Positions 60,958-64,000 of a stretch of 64,000 bases of DNA are shown in pieces. Each line of letters starts with the position of its first letter. The stretch's first letter is position 1. A program made the translations under genes and the position numbers. Under the pieces are notes generated by a model. It was not told the DNA's origin and searched no databases. It was given only the letters and a program-made list of their open reading frames with translations. The stretch comes from Acidisoma silvae (GTDB lineage Bacteria; Pseudomonadota; Alphaproteobacteria; Acetobacterales; Acetobacteraceae), in contig NZ_JAESVB010000002.1 of the NCBI RefSeq assembly GCF_020618775.1, positions 496,001 through 560,000 on the forward strand, in the 5' to 3' direction.

Positions 60958-61113
60958 ATGCGGCTTCTTCTGATTATTCTGATCCTGCTGCTGCTGTTCG
61001 GCGGCGGCTATGGCTTCGTCGGCGGCGGCTTCGGCGGCAGCTATGGCTACGGCCTGGGCGGCGGGCTCGGCCTGATCGTCATCATCATTATTGTTTTGCT
61101 TGTTCTTGGGTAG
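60958..61113 (+). CDS. DUF3309-like membrane micro-protein
   Basis: A 51-residue protein. It opens with MRLLLIILILLLLFGGGYGF, has a Gly/Tyr-rich middle (GGGFGGSYGYGLGGGLG) and closes with LIVIIIIVLLVLG. Two hydrophobic strands around a Gly-rich linker are the pattern of the DUF3309 family, common in alphaproteobacteria. GGGGGA lies 8 nt before the ATG. The ribosome site is preceded by CCCCAA (60917-60922), which could pair with TTGGGG at the site. Function unknown. Confidence 0.75.
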   Translation: MRLLLIILILLLLFGGGYGFVGGGFGGSYGYGLGGGLGLIVIIIIVLLVLG

Positions 61114-61135
61114 ACGCTTCAGATTGAGATTGAGT

Positions 61136-61215
61136 ACCGTCATTCCCGCGAAAGCGGGAATCTTCTTTGCTACAGGCTGCAACAAAAAGATGCCCGCTTT
61201 CGCGGGAATGACGGT
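61136..61215. repeat. Dispersed inverted repeat (CCGTCATTCCCGCGAAAGCGGG type)
   Basis: An 80-nt element whose ends are complementary: ACCGTCATTCCCGCGAAAGC (61136-61155) against the mirror GCTTTCGCGGGAATGACGGT (61196-61215), with inner extensions GGGaATCTT and AAGATgCCC. Each arm has its own small hairpin CCCGCGAAAGCGGG. Words of this kind occur as dispersed repeats in many proteobacteria. It lies between the micro-protein and the reductase gene and may end transcription from both sides. Confidence 0.75.
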
Positions 61216-61252
61216 TGATGGCGATGCGATCGCACTCTGAACTACCTTTGGC

Positions 61253-61282
61253 GGCAGCGCGCGCCGTCATGAGCGCGCTGCC
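61253..61282. terminator. GC hairpin after the ferredoxin reductase gene
   Basis: GGCAGCGCGC (61253-61262) and GCGCGCTGCC (61273-61282) form a perfect 10-bp stem with a 10-nt loop, 18 nt downstream of the reductase stop on the minus strand. No T run is present. With the repeat at 61136-61215 it makes a double barrier between the convergent genes. Confidence 0.45.
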
Positions 61283-61300
61283 GTCTGTCTGACGTGACGC

Positions 61301-62314
61301 TCAGCCCGGCACGCCCTGGCTGGTCGAATACTCGAAATGCAGCGCCTTGCCCGGATGCACGATAGGGTGAATGGCATGCGCCGCCATCGCCCCTTCCGCG
61401 AAACCCTGAAGAATAAGCTTTAGCTTTCCGGGATAGGTTGCGACATCGCCGATAGCGAGGACGCCCGGCATGGTGGTCTCGCAGGTGGCCGGCGTCACCG
61501 GCAGATGATGGCGTTCCAGCGCCAGCCCCCAGTCGGCAATCGGCCCCAGATCCATCGACAGGCCAAAGAAGGGCAGCAGCACATCGGCGGGCAGCACCTT
61601 CTGCTCACCCTGTAGCGTTGCAACCACAACGCCGCTCAGGTTGCCCTGGCCGCCTTCCAGCCCCTGCAACTGATAGGGGATGACCATTTCGATTTCGCCC
61701 TTGGCCGCCGCCTCATCCAGCCGCGCCGCCATTTCCGGTGCTGCGCGGAATTTCGGCCGGCGATGCACGACGGCGATGGAGGCTGCGATATCCTTCAGCG
61801 CCAAGGCCCAGTCCACCGCCGAATCACCGCCGCCCGCGATGACGACGCGCTTGCCACGAAAATCCTCGCGCCGGCGAACGTAATATTGCACGCCGCCCGT
61901 CGCCTCATAGGCCTCCAGCCCGCCCATCGGCGGCCGGTTGGGGCCGAAAGCACCGGCGCCGGCCGCGATGATCACGGCCTTCGCCTTCACCTGATCGCCC
62001 TTGTCGGTGGAAAGCGTGAAGGCCCCGGCCGCGCCGCTCAGCCCCGTCACGCGACGGCCGAGCAGGCGCGGCGCGTCGAAAGGCGCGATCTGCTTTTCCA
62101 GTTGCGTGATGAGGTCGGCGGCTTCGATCGCGGGATGGGCGGGAATGTCGTAGATCGGCTTTTCCGGATAAAGCGCGGTGCATTGGCCGCCCACCTCGTC
62201 CAGCGCGTCGATCAGCACGGCGCGCATTTTCAGCATGCCGCATTCGAAAACCGCGAAAAGCCCGGCCGGCCCCGCGCCCACGATCGCCACATCCGTATCC
62301 AAGACCTGAGCCAT
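61301..62314 (-). CDS. Ferredoxin/flavodoxin-NADP reductase (thioredoxin reductase-like)
   Basis: A 337-residue FAD/NAD(P) protein. DVAIVGAGPAGLFAVFECGM is the FAD-binding loop, GGQCTALYPEKPIYDIPAHP is the motif separating this group (no C-x-x-C as in real thioredoxin reductase), KRVVIAGGGDSAVDWALALK is the NADP loop and MPGVLAIGDVATYPGKLKLI binds FAD again. It belongs to the YumC-type ferredoxin-NADP reductases. Transcribed away from tsaE, with the 85-nt gap holding both promoters. Confidence 0.92.
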   Translation of the reverse strand: MAQVLDTDVAIVGAGPAGLFAVFECGMLKMRAVLIDALDEVGGQCTALYPEKPIYDIPAHPAIEAADLITQLEKQIAPFDAPRLLGRRVTGLSGAAGAFTLSTDKGDQVKAKAVIIAAGAGAFGPNRPPMGGLEAYEATGGVQYYVRRREDFRGKRVVIAGGGDSAVDWALALKDIAASIAVVHRRPKFRAAPEMAARLDEAAAKGEIEMVIPYQLQGLEGGQGNLSGVVVATLQGEQKVLPADVLLPFFGLSMDLGPIADWGLALERHHLPVTPATCETTMPGVLAIGDVATYPGKLKLILQGFAEGAMAAHAIHPIVHPGKALHFEYSTSQGVPG

Positions 62315-62399
62315 CCTGCGCCCGTTCCCCGTTCAAACCGTCCCGGTAAATAGGCTCTGGCCTTCCGGTCCGTCCAGCCTTGGGGCATGGTCCCGGCCC

Positions 62400-62873
62400 A
62401 TGACCGGCAGTACCTCTCCCTCGCTCGACCTTCAGCTGCATACGCTCGATGAGACGGAAGCCCTGGCGGGGCGGATCGCAGCTCAGCTGTGCCCCGGTGA
62501 CGTCGTTCTGCTGTCAGGCCCGCTCGGCGCCGGCAAATCCGCCCTCGCCCGCGCCGTTATCCGCGCGGCATCCGGCGACCCCACTCTGGACGTGCCCAGC
62601 CCCAGTTTCACCCTGGTGCAGAGCTATGAGACGCCGAAGGGCATGGTCCATCACTATGACCTGTGGCGGGTTGAACCCGGGCCGGACCTGCGCGAACTCG
62701 GCCTGGACGACGCCTTCAATGACATAACCTTGATCGAATGGCCCGACCGGCTGGAAGCCTATACGCCGGCCGATGCGCTTGAAATTACGCTCAATCCGCA
62801 TGCGGATGGCCTGCGGGACGCCCGTCTTTCCGGCTGGCCGGATCGCCTTCATCGCCTTATGGACCAGCCATGA
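62400..62873 (+). CDS. tsaE: tRNA threonylcarbamoyladenosine synthesis ATPase TsaE
   Basis: A 157-residue P-loop protein. LLSGPLGAGKSALARAVIRA is Walker A; LDVPSPSFTLVQSYETPKGM then VHHYDLWRVEPGPDLRELGL and TLIEWPDRLEAYTPADALEI are TsaE motifs (S-P-T/S-F, H-x-D-x-Y/W-R, E-W). It works with TsaB and TsaD to put t6A on tRNA. It overlaps the next gene by 4 nt. Often an amgK-type kinase gene sits between tsaE and murU; here it does not. Confidence 0.93.
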   Translation: MTGSTSPSLDLQLHTLDETEALAGRIAAQLCPGDVVLLSGPLGAGKSALARAVIRAASGDPTLDVPSPSFTLVQSYETPKGMVHHYDLWRVEPGPDLRELGLDDAFNDITLIEWPDRLEAYTPADALEITLNPHADGLRDARLSGWPDRLHRLMDQP

Positions 62874-63631
62874 CCCAAACAGCCTTCTCGCCTGTCCAAG
62901 TCCCGCGCACCGCCATGCTTCTGGCGGCGGGCCTCGGCACCCGCATGCGCCCGCTCACCGTGAAGACGGCGAAGCCGCTGCTGCCCTTGGGCGGCCGGGC
63001 GCTGCTCGATCACGCGCTGGACCGGCTGGCCGATGCGGGCGTGGAAACGGTCGTCGTAAATACCCATTGGCAGGCGGAAACGGTGGAAGCCCATCTCGCC
63101 GCCCGCACGGGCGGCCCCGCCGTCATCGTCCAGCGCGAAGACAGCCTGCGCGACACCGGGGGCGCCGTGGCGTCGGCACTCGCGGCCGGCCATTTGGGGC
63201 AAGATCCTTTTTACGTCATCAATGGCGATGCCTTCTGGCTGGACGGGCCTATCCCCGCGTTGCTGCGCCTGGCCAGCGCCTTGGAAATCGAAACCGCCAA
63301 GGGCGTGCTGCTGCTACAGCGGACCACGCAGGTCGCCAGCGCCACGGGTGCGGGGGATTTCGCGCTCGACGTCTGGGGCCATCCGCGCCGTCCGACGGAG
63401 CATGAGCAGGTTCCCTATATCTATGCCGGCATCCAGATTCTCTCGCCCGACCTGTTCCAGGATCTGCCGCCGGATCGCTTCAGCCTGAACCTGATCTGGG
63501 ATCGCGCCATCGCGGCCGATACGCTGCGCGCCATTGTGCATGACGGCGTCTGGTTCCACCTCTCCACCCCGCCCGATCTGGCCCGTGCCGAGGTCGAGCT
63601 GCGGGAACATGCGGCAGGCAATCGCCGGTGA
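62870..63631 (+). CDS. murU: MurU-like sugar-phosphate nucleotidyltransferase
   Basis: A 253-residue protein. TAMLLAAGLGTRMRPLTVKT then AKPLLPLGGRALLDHALDRL is the nucleotidyltransferase signature with the G-x-G-T-R-M loop, and YVINGDAFWLDG holds the metal-binding Asp. It closely fits the MurU group that forms UDP-MurNAc in peptidoglycan recycling. That pathway also needs the kinase AmgK, which is not next to it. It overlaps tsaE and addB by 4 nt. Confidence 0.85.
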   Translation: MTQTAFSPVQVPRTAMLLAAGLGTRMRPLTVKTAKPLLPLGGRALLDHALDRLADAGVETVVVNTHWQAETVEAHLAARTGGPAVIVQREDSLRDTGGAVASALAAGHLGQDPFYVINGDAFWLDGPIPALLRLASALEIETAKGVLLLQRTTQVASATGAGDFALDVWGHPRRPTEHEQVPYIYAGIQILSPDLFQDLPPDRFSLNLIWDRAIAADTLRAIVHDGVWFHLSTPPDLARAEVELREHAAGNRR

Positions 63632-64000
63632 AACCGCTCGGCCTCTGGTCCATTCCCAGCGGCCAGCCGTTTCTGGATGCCCTGGCCGAACGCTGGCTGC
63701 GCGACCACGGTTCGGCGCCACTGGCCCAGGGGCTCATCCTGCTGCCGACGCGCCGCGCCGCCCGCGCGCTGACGGAAGCCTTTCTGCGTGCGACGGACGG
63801 CAAGCCCCTGCTGCTGCCGCGCATCTCGGCCATCGGCGCGTCGGACGAAGTGCCGCTGGCGCTCGGCCCCGCCGCCCTCGCGCTGCCGCCGGCCATGCCG
63901 GAAGCCCAGCGGCTGGCGACGCTGTCCCGCCTCATCATCGCGCTGGAACAGGCGAGCGGCGCTCTCAGCCCCAGCCTGGATGCGACCTGGCGCCTGGCCC
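63628..64000 (+). CDS. addB: Double-strand break repair protein AddB (5' part)
   Basis: The GTG at 63628 overlaps the murU stop and opens a frame running off the right edge (124 codons visible). The start KPLGLWSIPSGQPFLDALAE then RWLRDHG and LILLPTRRAARALTEAFLRA resembles alphaproteobacterial AddB (I-P-x-G-x-P-F-L-D-x-L-A; L-L-P-T-R-R-A). AddB with AddA forms a RecBCD-like helicase-nuclease. The order tsaE-murU-addB is common in this class. Confidence 0.85.
   Translation, partial: MKPLGLWSIPSGQPFLDALAERWLRDHGSAPLAQGLILLPTRRAARALTEAFLRATDGKPLLLPRISAIGASDEVPLALGPAALALPPAMPEAQRLATLSRLIIALEQASGALSPSLDATWRLA

Noticed and set aside
61136-61215. Insertion sequence remnant
   Set aside because: No transposase fragment and no target duplication; it fits a dispersed palindromic repeat instead.

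Overview
This 64 kb window is high-GC DNA from an alphaproteobacterium. The closest fit I can infer is Rhodospirillales, probably Acetobacteraceae: this rests on the flagellar and chemotaxis gene order, a CtrA-type box in the main flagellar control region, and the tsaE-murU-addB block. It is inference, because no rRNA or other marker gene is present.

Positions 1-32.8 kb are an almost complete flagellar gene cluster. A minus-strand operon runs flgB-C-D-E-F-G-H-I-J-K-fliL-O-P, with fliP cut by the window edge. It diverges at an AT-rich 345-nt control region (9828-10172) from a plus-strand series: fliE-F-G-K-N-Q, flhA, fliA, motA, motB, a small membrane protein, fliH-I-J, flgL, a 1147-residue sulfotransferase/glycosyltransferase fusion, flgA, flagellin, fliD, fliS, flgM and a flgN-like gene. 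fliM lies alone on the minus strand. Together these encode the rod, rings, hook, filament, cap, export gate and ATPase, motor, switch and sigma-28/anti-sigma-28 checkpoint. fliR and flhB are not in the window. Two genes here, fliA (sigma-28) and motB (stator), read as single-base frameshifts.

Positions 32.9-39.9 kb are a chemotaxis operon: cheY, a STAS protein, cheY, cheA, cheW, cheR, cheB, cheD, a small cheT-like gene and a second cheW. No chemoreceptor gene is present.

Positions 39.9-42.9 kb hold general genes: an alpha/beta hydrolase, a DUF2852 membrane protein behind a palindromic operator, a TetR regulator and a YbaK-type aminoacyl-tRNA deacylase.

Positions 43.0-53.0 kb are a complete phosphonate uptake and carbon-phosphorus lyase system: phnD-C-E, then an opposing extra phnM, then phnG-H-I-J-K-L-M-N. 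The upstream regions of phnD and phnG share a 14-bp TCTAGA-centred element, and a PHO-box-like sequence precedes phnG. This suggests dual control by phosphate starvation and a dedicated repressor that is not encoded here.

Positions 53.0-64 kb hold a DUF892 ferritin-like protein, a MetX-like hydrolase, a PsiE-family membrane protein, an RbsD/FucU-type mutarotase, the stress operon prkA-yeaH-spoVR, a DUF3309 micro-protein, a dispersed inverted repeat, a ferredoxin-NADP reductase, tsaE, murU and the 5' part of addB.
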